A DNA stretch of 64,000 bases from the NCBI RefSeq assembly GCF_000379125.1, contig NZ_KB900626.1:2614667-2678666 (forward strand), given 5' to 3'. The DNA comes from Methylosinus sp. LW4. GTDB taxonomy: Bacteria; Pseudomonadota; Alphaproteobacteria; Rhizobiales; Beijerinckiaceae. Below the pieces are notes generated by a model that saw only the letters and a list, made by a program, of their open reading frames with translations, had not been told where the DNA came from and searched no databases. Both the position numbers and the translations under genes were made by a program. Positions 25,519 to 33,166 of this stretch are shown here, in pieces (the stretch's first letter is position 1; every line of letters begins with the position of its first letter).

Positions 25519-26463
25519 TCAAGCGGGGGCGTGCTTCCATGGCTTGTTTTCTTTCGCAATGGCGTTGAGGACGACGAGCATTTTGTGCATGACGGCGGTC
25601 AAGGCGACTTTTCCCGGCCGTTGATTTTGAGTGACGAGGCGTTCGTAGAAGGCCTTCATGACCGGATTCCAGCGGATTGCGGCGCGGGCGGCGTTGAAGA
25701 GAACGCGGCGCACGCCGGGTCGTCCATGGCCGGTCGTCGCCCGAAAGCTGCGTTTTCCACTTTGCCTGGTCACCGGTGCGAGGCCAACGAGCGCGGAGAT
25801 CTCTTTTCCGGTCAGTCGGCCGAGTTCAGGAAGCTCGCCGAGCAATGTATGCACGGTCACCGGCCCGACCCCTTTGAGGCTTCGCAACAGCCTGGCGACA
25901 TTCGCGAGCTCAGCGGATTTTGCGATATGGGCATCGATTTCCGTTTCGATGTCGTCGCAAGCTTTTTCGAGCATCGCGATGAGCGTGGCCAGCGATTGGC
26001 GCACGACATCATTTTCGGCGATGGCGGCGCGGCAACGCTCGGCCTGCAAGAGATCGACGAGCTGGCGCCGACGCGCCGTCATTTCCCGCAGCGCGCCGTC
26101 GCCTTCGACGAGAGGCCCGAGGCCGCGCGCCGAGAGCTCGCTCGCGCCGAAAGCCGCCAGCTGCCGGGCGTCGATTTGGTCGGTCTTGGCCTTGGCGCCG
26201 CGGCGGGCTTTGAACGCCGCGATCTCGTTGGGGTGAGCCCTGGCGAAAGCGACGCCGGCGGCGAGCAGGCCCGCGCGCAAGGGGCGTTCGTAGCCGCCCG
26301 TCGATTCGAAGACGACGAGCGTCGGCTCTCGCCCGAGCCGCGCCAGAAAATCGGACACGGCGGCTGTCGTATTTTCGATACGCTCGACGTCGGCGCGATC
26401 GTGCCGAGCGATGTCGAGCCAGTCTTTCGAGACGTCGACGCCAATGTAACACTTGTCAGTCAT
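25519..26463 (-). CDS. IS110-family transposase (DEDD recombinase)
   Basis: 314 residues from the ATG whose complement ends at 26463; the longer frame upstream runs through the noncoding end of the element. The N-terminal RuvC-like domain has all four acidic residues: Asp10 (YIGVDVSKDWLD), Glu53 (VFESTGGYE), and Asp95 and Asp98 (KTDQIDARQLA). The C-terminal Tnp domain has LKGVGPVTVHTLLGELPE and the serine motif TRQSGKRSF with Ser235, the likely nucleophile, then GRPGVRRVLFNAARAA. Full length with every catalytic residue, so probably active. Family members use an RNA guide encoded in the noncoding end. Confidence 0.93.
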   Translation of the reverse strand: MTDKCYIGVDVSKDWLDIARHDRADVERIENTTAAVSDFLARLGREPTLVVFESTGGYERPLRAGLLAAGVAFARAHPNEIAAFKARRGAKAKTDQIDARQLAAFGASELSARGLGPLVEGDGALREMTARRRQLVDLLQAERCRAAIAENDVVRQSLATLIAMLEKACDDIETEIDAHIAKSAELANVARLLRSLKGVGPVTVHTLLGELPELGRLTGKEISALVGLAPVTRQSGKRSFRATTGHGRPGVRRVLFNAARAAIRWNPVMKAFYERLVTQNQRPGKVALTAVMHKMLVVLNAIAKENKPWKHAPA

Positions 26464-26489
26464 GCCAGCCCCCGGCAAAATGACAGATG

Positions 26490-26640
26490 GGTCCACACGC
26501 CGGATTGCATTCGGGCGAAAGCCCCTAACTCCTGTTCGCGTGAGCGACCGAGACGCTGGCGGTTTCAAGATGGCCACGGTCGCAAAGACCAATCCACGCC
26601 CCGAGGGACCGCCAGCGTCCAAGTCTCGCAAGAGACGATG
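26490..26640 (-). ncRNA. Putative IS110 bridge RNA
   Basis: Read on the minus strand, upstream of the transposase. (1) 5' hairpin GTCTC/GAGAC at 26636-26623. (2) Target loop closed by a perfect 12-bp stem (26608-26619 with 26552-26563); its 5' arm at 26600-26592 matches the target half at 26659-26651, its 3' arm at 26575-26569 is complementary in sense to GATGGCC of the other half (25504-25498), and an inner hairpin sits at 26590-26578. (3) Donor loop closed by CACGC/GCGTG (26542-26538 with 26500-26496); its arms at 26535-26529 and 26510-26503 match the two element ends at 25510-25504 and 26653-26646, with an inner hairpin at 26524-26513. This is the layout known for IS621-type bridge RNAs. 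Transcription is not shown. Confidence 0.75.
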
Positions 26641-26650
26641 CGATCATGCA

Positions 26651-26805
26651 ATCCACGCCAGCGCGCGCCGCGCCGTGGCAGGGTCTGGCGTGACGGCGAA
26701 GCTCTGGCGCGCCTGCTGTCGGTCGTGGGCGCTTTCCTTGGTCTCTCGGCTCCTTGGCGTGGATGGCCGGGACAAGCCCGGCCAGGACGCGGCGCCCTTG
26801 CGGGA
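26651..26805. repeat. Composite palindromic repeat, family A (copy 4, right part)
   Basis: Continues copy 4 after the IS110 insertion, from ATCCACGCCAGCGCGCGCCG through the conserved middle to GGGACAAGCCCGGCCAGGAC. It retains one more GGCGTGGATGGCC site at 26756-26768. Confidence 0.85.
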
Positions 26806-27074
26806 CAAAGCGCTCCGGCCACAGGGCGTCCGTGAAGGCGCCCGTCGTGCGAGCGTGTGAGGAGGCGCGCATTCGAGGCGGACGCCATGGAGCGTTTCGG
26901 GACGCTCCGAAACCACGATGCTTCTTCGCGCTGCGGCCGAAAGGGGTCGGAGCGTCCCGAGCCGCCCCTCCTCCCCCGCCGCCGCGAGGCGCCGGGCGCA
27001 TCGGCGCGCCTTTGCGGCGCGCGGCGAAAAGGCGTAAACGAGGCCCGTCGCTCACAGCCGCAGATCGTTCCCCC
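26806..27074. other. Gap without a recognisable gene
   Basis: A GC-rich stretch after the repeat. It has local inverted repeats (GGAGCGTTTCGGGACGCTCC at 26886-26905) but no supported ORF; the frames are shadows. The promoter of the exported protein gene at 27075 must lie here. Confidence 0.4.
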
Positions 27075-27695
27075 ATGAAGACTTACCTTTCCGCCGCCCT
27101 CGCTCTCGCTCTCGCTCTTTCTTGCGCTGGCGCGGCGCATGCGCAGCCGCAGGCGGCTGGGCAGAGCGATTGGCCGTGCCGTCAGGTGAAGGTGCAGAGC
27201 GTCGCCGTCGCCGGCGTCTGGACCGGCCCCTCGATCGACGGCGCGAAGGCCTGGCGCGAGGAAGCCGCGCTCGCCGAGCTCGTCGCCCGCGTCAGCGCAC
27301 GGCGCACGCCGCTGGAGACCGCGCAAAAGCTCGTCTCCGACTTCGCCGCAGCGGCCGGCGCCGTGCGCAAGGAGCGGCTGACCGCCCTTTTCGCCGGCGT
27401 CTATGACACGCTCGAGGCCGAGCGCCGCGAGGTGCTCTCCGGGCTCGACCGCTATGGCGCCAAGCAGAAGCTGCTCGCCGAGCGGCTGCGCGAGGAGACG
27501 CAGGCGATGCGCGCCGAGCAGGACAAGCCGACGCAGGACGCGCAAAAGATCAAGGACGCCAGCGAGGCGCTGCAATGGGATCTACGCATCTTCGACGAGC
27601 GGCGCCATGCGCTCTCCTATGTCTGTGAGACGCCCGCGCTGATCGAGCAGCGGCTCGGCGCGCTGGCGCGCGTCATTGAGGCAGCGATCGATTAA
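27075..27695 (+). CDS. Exported helical protein of unknown function
   Basis: 206 residues from the ATG at 27075. A longer frame upstream crosses repeat sequence and is false; the signal peptide (MKTYLSAALALALALSCAGA, then AHAQ) fixes this start. The mature part begins with a Cys (DWPCRQVKV), contains AGVWTGPSIDG, then long Glu/Arg/Lys-rich helices, and a second Cys in LSYVCETPAL. So it is probably a periplasmic helical protein with one disulfide. I do not recognise the family. It lies alone between the IS110 copy and the DUF2252 gene. Confidence 0.65.
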   Translation: MKTYLSAALALALALSCAGAAHAQPQAAGQSDWPCRQVKVQSVAVAGVWTGPSIDGAKAWREEAALAELVARVSARRTPLETAQKLVSDFAAAAGAVRKERLTALFAGVYDTLEAERREVLSGLDRYGAKQKLLAERLREETQAMRAEQDKPTQDAQKIKDASEALQWDLRIFDERRHALSYVCETPALIEQRLGALARVIEAAID

Positions 27696-27718
27696 CGCTC
27701 GGCTTCGATGAGGGGAAA

Positions 27719-27800
27719 CGGCTCCCGCCCCCTCCCCAGCCCTCCCCCGCTGCGCAGGAGAGGGAGCAGATTTGGCGCTTCATCGAGGCGCCGCGTAGCG
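27719..27800. repeat. Dispersed palindromic repeat, family C
   Basis: CCCCCTCCCCAGCCCTCCCC, a CGCTGCGCAGG turn and GGAGAGGGAGCAGA, then GGCGCTTCATCGAGGCGCC. The same arrangement recurs at 60675-60800 and, inverted, at 31110-31230. Confidence 0.65.
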
Positions 27801-27846
27801 CTTTTCGCTCGAGGTTTCGCGCCGCTCGGCGCCATGGAGAATTGCG

Positions 27847-29238
27847 ATGCAGGATCACAGAGCCGCGGCTTCGCATCATCTCGTTTTCGCCGAGCGCTAC
27901 GCCGCCGGCAAGGAGCGGCGGCGCTTCGTCGCGCGCGAGAGCCTCGCGGATTTCTCGCCCGTCGAGCGCGACCCCACCGCGATTCTCGCCGCCACAGACG
28001 AAGGCCGCGTCGCCTCGCTGCTGCCCATTCGCTATGAGCGCATGGCGCATTCGCCGTTCAGCTTTCTGCGCGGCGCCGCCTCCATCATGGCGGAGGATCT
28101 CGCCGCTCTGCCGACGCCGGGCCTCGCCGCGCAATCTTGCGGCGACTGCCATTTGATGAATTTCGGCGCGCTCTTGTCGTCGGAAGGCAATGTGCTCTTC
28201 GACATAAACGATTTCGACGAGACATTGCCCAATGTCGATTTCACCGTCGATCTGCGGCGCCTCTGCGCGAGCTTCGCCGTCGCGGCGCTAGACGCCGGCC
28301 GCTCGGAAAAGCGCGCGCGCCAGGCAGCGGAAATCGCCGCGCGGGGCTATCGCCGGCATATGCGCGGCCTCTCGCATCTGTCGCCGCTGAAGGCGTGGCG
28401 CGACCGCATCGATCTCGTCCATGTCGCGGATGGGCTGGACGAGCGGCTCGCGCGCAAATTGCGCGGCCTCGTCGCGGCGACGCGGCCCGATCGCGAGGAC
28501 GATAATTTCCCGCATCTCGACTCGACGCCGCTGGGCCTGCGCATAGAGGAGCGCCCGCCGCTCATCTATCACATCGGCAATGGCGGCTGCGACGCCACGC
28601 GTTTCGACATACCCGCGACCTTCGCGAGCTGCGGCGCGACGCTCAATCCAGAAGTGGTCGCGCTGCTGCGCCGCTATGCGCTGACCGATACGGCTTTCAA
28701 GGTCGTCGGCATCGGCAGCGTCGGCACATTCTGCGCCATCGGCCTCTTCGCCACCGCCGACAACGAGCCCTTGTTCCTGCAATTGAAGGAAGCGCGCCCC
28801 TCCGTGCTGGCGCGGCTCGCGCCCGAGGCCGCCGCGCAATGGAAGGACGCCGAGGGCAAGCGCGTCGTGCATGGCCAGCGCGTGATGCAGGCCTCCACCG
28901 ATCTCTTTCTCGGCTGGGCCAAGGACGAATCGACGGGCCGGCATTTCTATGTGCGCCATTTGAAGAATCGCCGCCTCGGCTCGGTGGCGGAGCTGTTCGA
29001 GGAGCATGCGCTCGACGATTACGCCGCGCTCTGCGGCAGCGTGCTGGCGCGCGCCCATGCGCGCTCCGCCGATCCTGCGATCATCTGCGGCTATATGGGC
29101 AAGAGCAGCGCCTTCGACGACGCCATGGCCTCTTTCGCCATGCTCTACGCGGCGCGCAACACTTGCGATCACGCGGAGTTTCTGGCCTGGCGCGCCAAGG
29201 CGAAAAACGAAACGCAAGGGAGCGCCGATGAGGCGTGA
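27847..29238 (+). CDS. DUF2252 family protein
   Basis: 463 residues, ATG at 27847 with GGAG nine bases upstream. The family hallmark GDCHLMNFG (usual form GD-H-NFG) and FDINDFDETLPNVDFTVDL are present, followed by a long helical region and YMGKSSAFDDAMASFAMLYA near the end. DUF2252 proteins have a kinase-like layout in which those Asp/His/Asn residues resemble a phosphotransferase active site, but no substrate is known. It is soluble. It is followed by an 84-bp gap and the enoyl-CoA hydratase family gene on the same strand. Confidence 0.88.
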   Translation: MQDHRAAASHHLVFAERYAAGKERRRFVARESLADFSPVERDPTAILAATDEGRVASLLPIRYERMAHSPFSFLRGAASIMAEDLAALPTPGLAAQSCGDCHLMNFGALLSSEGNVLFDINDFDETLPNVDFTVDLRRLCASFAVAALDAGRSEKRARQAAEIAARGYRRHMRGLSHLSPLKAWRDRIDLVHVADGLDERLARKLRGLVAATRPDREDDNFPHLDSTPLGLRIEERPPLIYHIGNGGCDATRFDIPATFASCGATLNPEVVALLRRYALTDTAFKVVGIGSVGTFCAIGLFATADNEPLFLQLKEARPSVLARLAPEAAAQWKDAEGKRVVHGQRVMQASTDLFLGWAKDESTGRHFYVRHLKNRRLGSVAELFEEHALDDYAALCGSVLARAHARSADPAIICGYMGKSSAFDDAMASFAMLYAARNTCDHAEFLAWRAKAKNETQGSADEA

Positions 29239-29322
29239 TTGCTCGCGGTCCTATGCGCGCCCTGGACCGCGAGCCTTCAGGCTCGCTCTCGATACAAAGC
29301 GAAATGGCGGAGCAAGTTTCTC

Positions 29323-30117
29323 ATGACGGACTCGACACCGAAGCTGCGCGTCATCGTCGAGGATGGCGTCGCGCGCATCCTCATCGACAACGCCGAGCGC
29401 CGCAACGCTTTCGACTTCTCCATGTGGCGCGCGTTGCCGGCGCTGCTCGCGTCTCTCGACGCAGACGAGACCGTGCGCGTCATCGTGCTGACCGGCGCGC
29501 CGTCGCTGCCCTTCTGCTCGGGCGCCGATATTTCGGAATTCTCCACCGTGCGCGCGACGGCCGAGGGCGGCCGCGCCTATGAGCAGGCAAATGTCGAGGC
29601 CTTCGACGCGCTGTCGCGATCGAGCAAGCCGGTCATTGCGGCGATCGCCGGCTTTTGCATGGGCGGCGGCATGGGGCTCGCGGCCGCTTGCGATCTGCGC
29701 ATCGCGGCGGAGGCTTGCGTCTTCGGCATTCCGGCGGGACGGCTCGGCGTCGGCTATCCGCCGGAGGCGATGAGCTATGTCGTCGCCGCCGTCGGCCCGC
29801 AGAACGCCATGGATCTCTTCTTCACCGCACGGCGGATAAACGCCGAAGAAGCGCGCGCCGCGGGCTTCGTCTCGCGCGTGCTGCCGAAGGATGGATTCGA
29901 TACGGCGATCATGACGATCGCGCGCGGGATCGCGGCCAATGCGCCGCTCACTCTGCGCGCCGCCAAGGCCGCGATAAGACGCGCGGCGGGATTGCCGCAT
30001 GCGCTCTCGGCGGAAGATTGCGAGAGGCTCGCCGCGGCCTGTTTCGACAGCGCCGATTACGCGGAAGGCCGCACGGCCTTTCTCGAGAAGCGCGAGCCGA
30101 AATTCAAAGGGAGTTGA
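29323..30117 (+). CDS. Enoyl-CoA hydratase/isomerase family protein
   Basis: 264 residues from the ATG at 29323, with GGAG 10-14 nt upstream; the longer frame has no ribosome site. The crotonase fold is shown by PFCSGADISEF (CoA oxyanion hole), FCMGGGMGLAAACDLRIA and FGIPAGRLGVGYPPEA. The first catalytic Glu of true hydratases (GGG-CE-A) is Gly here, while a Glu is kept in PPEAMSY, so it may be an isomerase or act on an unusual acyl-CoA. The threonine dehydratase gene starts one base after its stop, so the two form an operon. Confidence 0.85.
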   Translation: MTDSTPKLRVIVEDGVARILIDNAERRNAFDFSMWRALPALLASLDADETVRVIVLTGAPSLPFCSGADISEFSTVRATAEGGRAYEQANVEAFDALSRSSKPVIAAIAGFCMGGGMGLAAACDLRIAAEACVFGIPAGRLGVGYPPEAMSYVVAAVGPQNAMDLFFTARRINAEEARAAGFVSRVLPKDGFDTAIMTIARGIAANAPLTLRAAKAAIRRAAGLPHALSAEDCERLAAACFDSADYAEGRTAFLEKREPKFKGS

Positions 30118-30118
30118 C

Positions 30119-31102
30119 ATGAGCGCGCCGCTCACGCTCACCGATGTGGAAGCCGCAGCGACGCGCATCGCCCCGCATGTGGAAGCGACGCCATTGCTCA
30201 CGGCGCCGCTGCTCGATGAGGAGATCGGCTTTCGCCTTTTGGTGAAGGCGGAAAATCTTCAGCCGATCGGCGCCTTCAAGCTGCGCGGCGCCTTCAATCA
30301 GCTCATGCAGCTGACAGAAGAGGAGCGCCGCCGCGGCGTCATCGCGGTTTCTTCCGGCAATCATGCGCAGGCCGTCGCCTTCGCCGCGCGCGCCCTCGGC
30401 GTTTCCGCGACGATCGTGATGCCGCGCGACGCGCCGCGCGTGAAGCTCGAGCGCACAAAGGCGCTGGGCGCGCGCGTCGAATTCTATGATCGGCTGAGCA
30501 ATGATCGCGATGCGATGACGCGCCGCCTCGCCGAGCAGGAGGGCTTGCGCTTCATTCACCCTTACGACGATCCGCGCACCATCGCCGCACAGGGAACCAT
30601 CGGCCTCGAAATATTCGCGCAGACGCGCGCGAAAGACATTGCGCCGGATGCGATCATCGCCTCCTGCAGCGGCGGCGGGCTCGCCTCCGGCATTGCGCTG
30701 ACCTTGCCGCTCTTCGAGCGCGCGCCGCAAATGTTCACGGCGGAGCCGGCGGGCTTCGACGATATGCGCCGCTCGCTCGAGAGCGGCGAGCCGCAGGCCA
30801 ACGCCGCGCTCACCGGCTCTATCTGCGACGCGCTGCTGGCGCCGACTCCCGGTCGCCACACGCTGCCCATTCTGCTCGCCTGCGGCGCTCGAGGGCTCGC
30901 GGCGAGCGATGCGCAAGTCGAAGCCGCGATGCGCATCGCCGCCGAGCATTTCCGCATCGTGCTGGAGCCCGGCGGCGCGGCGGCGCTCGCCTGCGCGCTG
31001 ATCGAGCGCGAGCGCTTTGTCGGCAAGACCGTGGTCGTCGTCGCGTCCGGCGGCAATGTCGATCGCAAGGATTTCGCGGCGATTCTCGAGCGTTCGAGCT
31101 GA
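30119..31102 (+). CDS. Threonine/serine dehydratase (PLP-dependent, no ACT domain)
   Basis: 327 residues, ATG at 30119 with AAAGGGAG upstream. The PLP lysine is in FKLRGAFNQ and the phosphate/substrate loop in VSSGNHAQAVAFA; SCSGGGLASGIAL binds the PLP phosphate, and the C-terminus has ASGGNVD. It lacks the ACT regulatory domain of biosynthetic IlvA, so it is of the catabolic TdcB or serine-racemase-like type, making 2-oxobutanoate or pyruvate. In a serine-cycle organism a serine-active form would be plausible, but sequence alone does not decide. It is translated with the crotonase-family gene just upstream. Confidence 0.88.
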   Translation: MSAPLTLTDVEAAATRIAPHVEATPLLTAPLLDEEIGFRLLVKAENLQPIGAFKLRGAFNQLMQLTEEERRRGVIAVSSGNHAQAVAFAARALGVSATIVMPRDAPRVKLERTKALGARVEFYDRLSNDRDAMTRRLAEQEGLRFIHPYDDPRTIAAQGTIGLEIFAQTRAKDIAPDAIIASCSGGGLASGIALTLPLFERAPQMFTAEPAGFDDMRRSLESGEPQANAALTGSICDALLAPTPGRHTLPILLACGARGLAASDAQVEAAMRIAAEHFRIVLEPGGAAALACALIERERFVGKTVVVVASGGNVDRKDFAAILERSS

Positions 31103-31109
31103 GCGAAGC

Positions 31110-31230
31110 GCCCCCTCCCTCACCCTCCCCCGCTATCGCGGGAGAGGGAAGCGGCAATCGCTACGCGAAATCTCCATGAAGCGCGCAATCAGCCCCCTCT
31201 CCCGCGCAGCGGGGGAGGGTTGGGGAGGGG
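31110..31230. repeat. Dispersed palindromic repeat, family C (inverted arrangement)
   Basis: CCCTCACCCTCCCCCGCTAT with GCGGGAGAGGG, then ATCTCCATGAAGCGCGC, then CCCTCTCCCGCGCAGCGGGG. It lies between two convergent genes and may terminate both. Confidence 0.65.
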
Positions 31231-31244
31231 GCCGTCGCCGCGCA

Positions 31245-32228
31245 TCACTTGCGACGTGGGCCAGCCACGCTCTTCCTCACGCCGCGCGCCGGCCCTGCAG
31301 GGACTTTCGCTTTCTCCGCCGGCGCGGCCTCCGCCAAAAATCCCTCGAGCGCGCGGGCGAGTCGGCGGAACGTCTCCTTGCGCGCGGAGGAGACGCGAAA
31401 GACGAGGCCGATGCGGCGGAAGGGCGCCTCGCCCGAGAGCGGCCGCACCACGAGATCGAGCCCGCGCAATATTCCGGCGTCCAGCGCCATTTGCGGCAGC
31501 AGCGTCACGCCGAGCCCATTGGCGACCATTTGCGCCAGCGTATGCAGGCTGGTGCCCTGGAAGGCCACATTGCGCCGCGCGCCCTCGAGCGCGCAGGCGG
31601 CGAGCGCATGATCGCGCAGGCAATGGCCCTCCTCGAGAAGCAGAAGATCCTCGGCCGCCATGTCGTCATGGCCGACAGAGGCGAGACGGCTGAGCCTGTG
31701 GCCCGGCAGGCAGACGACGACGAAAGCGTCCTCGCCGAGATCGATCGTCTCCATGCCGCGCGCGGGATAGGGCAGCGCCAGCACGGCGGCGTCCAATTCG
31801 CCGGCGTCGAGACGCGCCAGCAGAGGCTCGCTCTGCTCCTCGCGCAGATAGAGCTTCAGCTCTGGAAAAGCGGAGCGCAGCCGCGGCAGCACGCGCGGAA
31901 ACAGAAACGGCCCTATGGTCGGAATGACGCCGAGCCGCAGCGGCCCGGACATTGGCGCCTGGGCGGCGCGCGCCAGTTCGACGATATCCTGCGCCTCGCG
32001 GAGAAGCGTGCGCGCGCGCTCGGCCAATTCGCGACCGACCGGCGTCGGCGCGACCTTGCGCTTGGTGCGCTCGAAGAGACGCACGCCGAGCAATTGCTCG
32101 AGCTCCAATATTCCGGCGCTGAGCGTCGATTGGCCGACGAGGCAGACCTCGGCCGCGCGGCCGAAATGCCGCTCGTCCACGACGGCGACCAGAAAACGCA
32201 GCTGCCTGAGGGTGGGCAAGACCGCCAT
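31245..32228 (-). CDS. oxyR: Hydrogen-peroxide sensor OxyR (LysR family)
   Basis: 327 residues. An N-terminal LysR winged helix (LRQLRFLVAVVDERHFGRAA, then QSTLSAGILELEQLLG) is followed by the effector domain. The two redox cysteines are Cys203 and Cys212 in EEGHCLRDHALAAC, spaced like Cys199 and Cys208 of E. coli OxyR, so it should form the activating disulfide with peroxide. It is divergent from ahpC with 152 bp between them, and a perfect inverted repeat lies next to its start. It probably controls ahpC-ahpF and itself. Confidence 0.95.
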   Translation of the reverse strand: MAVLPTLRQLRFLVAVVDERHFGRAAEVCLVGQSTLSAGILELEQLLGVRLFERTKRKVAPTPVGRELAERARTLLREAQDIVELARAAQAPMSGPLRLGVIPTIGPFLFPRVLPRLRSAFPELKLYLREEQSEPLLARLDAGELDAAVLALPYPARGMETIDLGEDAFVVVCLPGHRLSRLASVGHDDMAAEDLLLLEEGHCLRDHALAACALEGARRNVAFQGTSLHTLAQMVANGLGVTLLPQMALDAGILRGLDLVVRPLSGEAPFRRIGLVFRVSSARKETFRRLARALEGFLAEAAPAEKAKVPAGPARGVRKSVAGPRRK

Positions 32229-32237
32229 CCGCGCAGC

Positions 32238-32290
32238 ATAATCGTTAAATTCGATTATTGAAGCCTGTTTTTTTCGCTTTTATCGATAGT
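32238..32290. promoter_or_regulatory. OxyR operator candidate in the oxyR/ahpC divergent region
   Basis: ATAATCG and CGATTAT form a perfect inverted repeat with a 7-bp centre (32238-32258), 10 bp from the oxyR start. A second palindrome TATCGATA lies at 32281-32288. The T-rich, LysR-like form and the location between oxyR and ahpC support an OxyR site pair; binding is inferred. Confidence 0.6.
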
Positions 32291-32380
32291 GAAACCCCTC
32301 TAGTTTCCCGGCGTCTTCCCCGAAGGCCGGCGGGACCCACCCGCCTCCCGCGCGCCTTCACTACTCGAGGAGAAAATCGC

Positions 32381-32944
32381 ATGTCTCTCATCGGCTCCGA
32401 GATCAAGCCGTTCAAGGCCACCGCCTTCCACGCCGGCAAGTTCGTCGACGTCACCGAAGCCACGCTCAAGGGCAAGTGGTCGGTGTTCTTCTTCTATCCA
32501 GCCGACTTCACCTTCGTCTGCCCGACCGAGCTCGAGGACCTCGCGACCAACTACGCCGCCTTCAAGGCGATCGGCGTCGAGATCTACGGCGTCTCCACCG
32601 ACACGCATTTCGCGCATAAGGCCTGGCACGACACCTCGCCGGCGATCGGCAAGATCGAGTATCCGCTGGTCGGCGACCCGACGCTGACGCTGAGCCGCAA
32701 TTTCGACGTACTGATCGAAGAGGCCGGCCTCGCCGACCGCGGCACTTTCGTCATCGATCCCGACGGCAAGATTCAGATCGTCGAGATCAACGCCGGCGGC
32801 GTCGGCCGCAACGCGCTCGAGCTGCTGCGCAAGGTCAAGGCGGCGCAGTATGTCGCGGCGCATCCGGGCGAGGTCTGCCCGGCCAAGTGGGAAGAGGGCC
32901 AGAAGACCCTCGCTCCCTCGCTCGATCTCGTCGGCAAGATCTGA
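32381..32944 (+). CDS. ahpC: Alkyl hydroperoxide reductase subunit C (typical 2-Cys peroxiredoxin)
   Basis: 187 residues, ATG at 32381 after CGAGGAGAA. Peroxidatic Cys47 is in [12 protein letters not shown] and resolving Cys166 in EVCPAKW, one residue off Salmonella AhpC (46 and 165). It reduces hydrogen peroxide and organic peroxides in the cytoplasm and is recycled by AhpF, whose gene follows. A 12-bp perfect hairpin and a repeat lie between the two, so ahpC may be expressed at a higher level than ahpF. OxyR lies upstream and divergent. Confidence 0.98.
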   Translation: MSLIGSEIKPFKATAFHAGKFVDVTEATLKGKWSVFFFYPADFTFVCPTELEDLATNYAAFKAIGVEIYGVSTDTHFAHKAWHDTSPAIGKIEYPLVGDPTLTLSRNFDVLIEEAGLADRGTFVIDPDGKIQIVEINAGGVGRNALELLRKVKAAQYVAAHPGEVCPAKWEEGQKTLAPSLDLVGKI

Positions 32945-32970
32945 TTCGGCGAAATCTGATTTCGCTTCAC

Positions 32971-32998
32971 GCCCCCGGCCGGTCCGCCGGCCGGGGGC
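32971..32998 (+). terminator. Strong hairpin between ahpC and ahpF
   Basis: GCCCCCGGCCGG and CCGGCCGGGGGC pair perfectly over 12 bp around TCCG. No T run follows, so it may reduce read-through or protect the ahpC mRNA 3' end. Confidence 0.55.
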
Positions 32999-33020
32999 TC
33001 CTCCAGGCCATCGAAAATTC

Positions 33021-33137
33021 CCCCGCCTCATCCTGAGGCGCTTTTTGCGGAACGCAAAAAGCCTCGAAGGATGCTCCAGCGCGCGCAACGAAGCGTCCTT
33101 CGAGACGCCCGCTTCGCGGGCTCCTCAGGACGAGGGG
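33021..33137. repeat. Dispersed palindromic intergenic repeat, family B (copy 2, inverted)
   Basis: Starts CCCCGCCTCATCCTGAGGCG and ends GGGCTCCTCAGGACGAGGGG, with the inner hairpin CTTTTTGCGGAACGCAAAAAG. It is the reverse complement arrangement of the copy at 5441-5553. Confidence 0.8.
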
Positions 33138-33166
33138 ATTGTTCTCGAAAACGGGAGTCGACGAAG

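Larger units (their letters stand above)
25505..26653 (-). mobile_element. IS110-family insertion sequence, complete
   Basis: About 1149 bp, bounded by comparison with uninterrupted family A repeats. The left flank ends GGCCATC (25498-25504) and the right flank resumes ATCCACGCC (26651-26659), leaving ATC at both junctions, as expected for a short shared core and no other target duplication. There are no terminal inverted repeats, as is normal for IS110. The transposase is intact and reads on the minus strand. The 187-bp stretch upstream of it carries a bridge-RNA-like structure. The exact core (AT, TC or ATC) cannot be fixed by eye. Confidence 0.85.
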
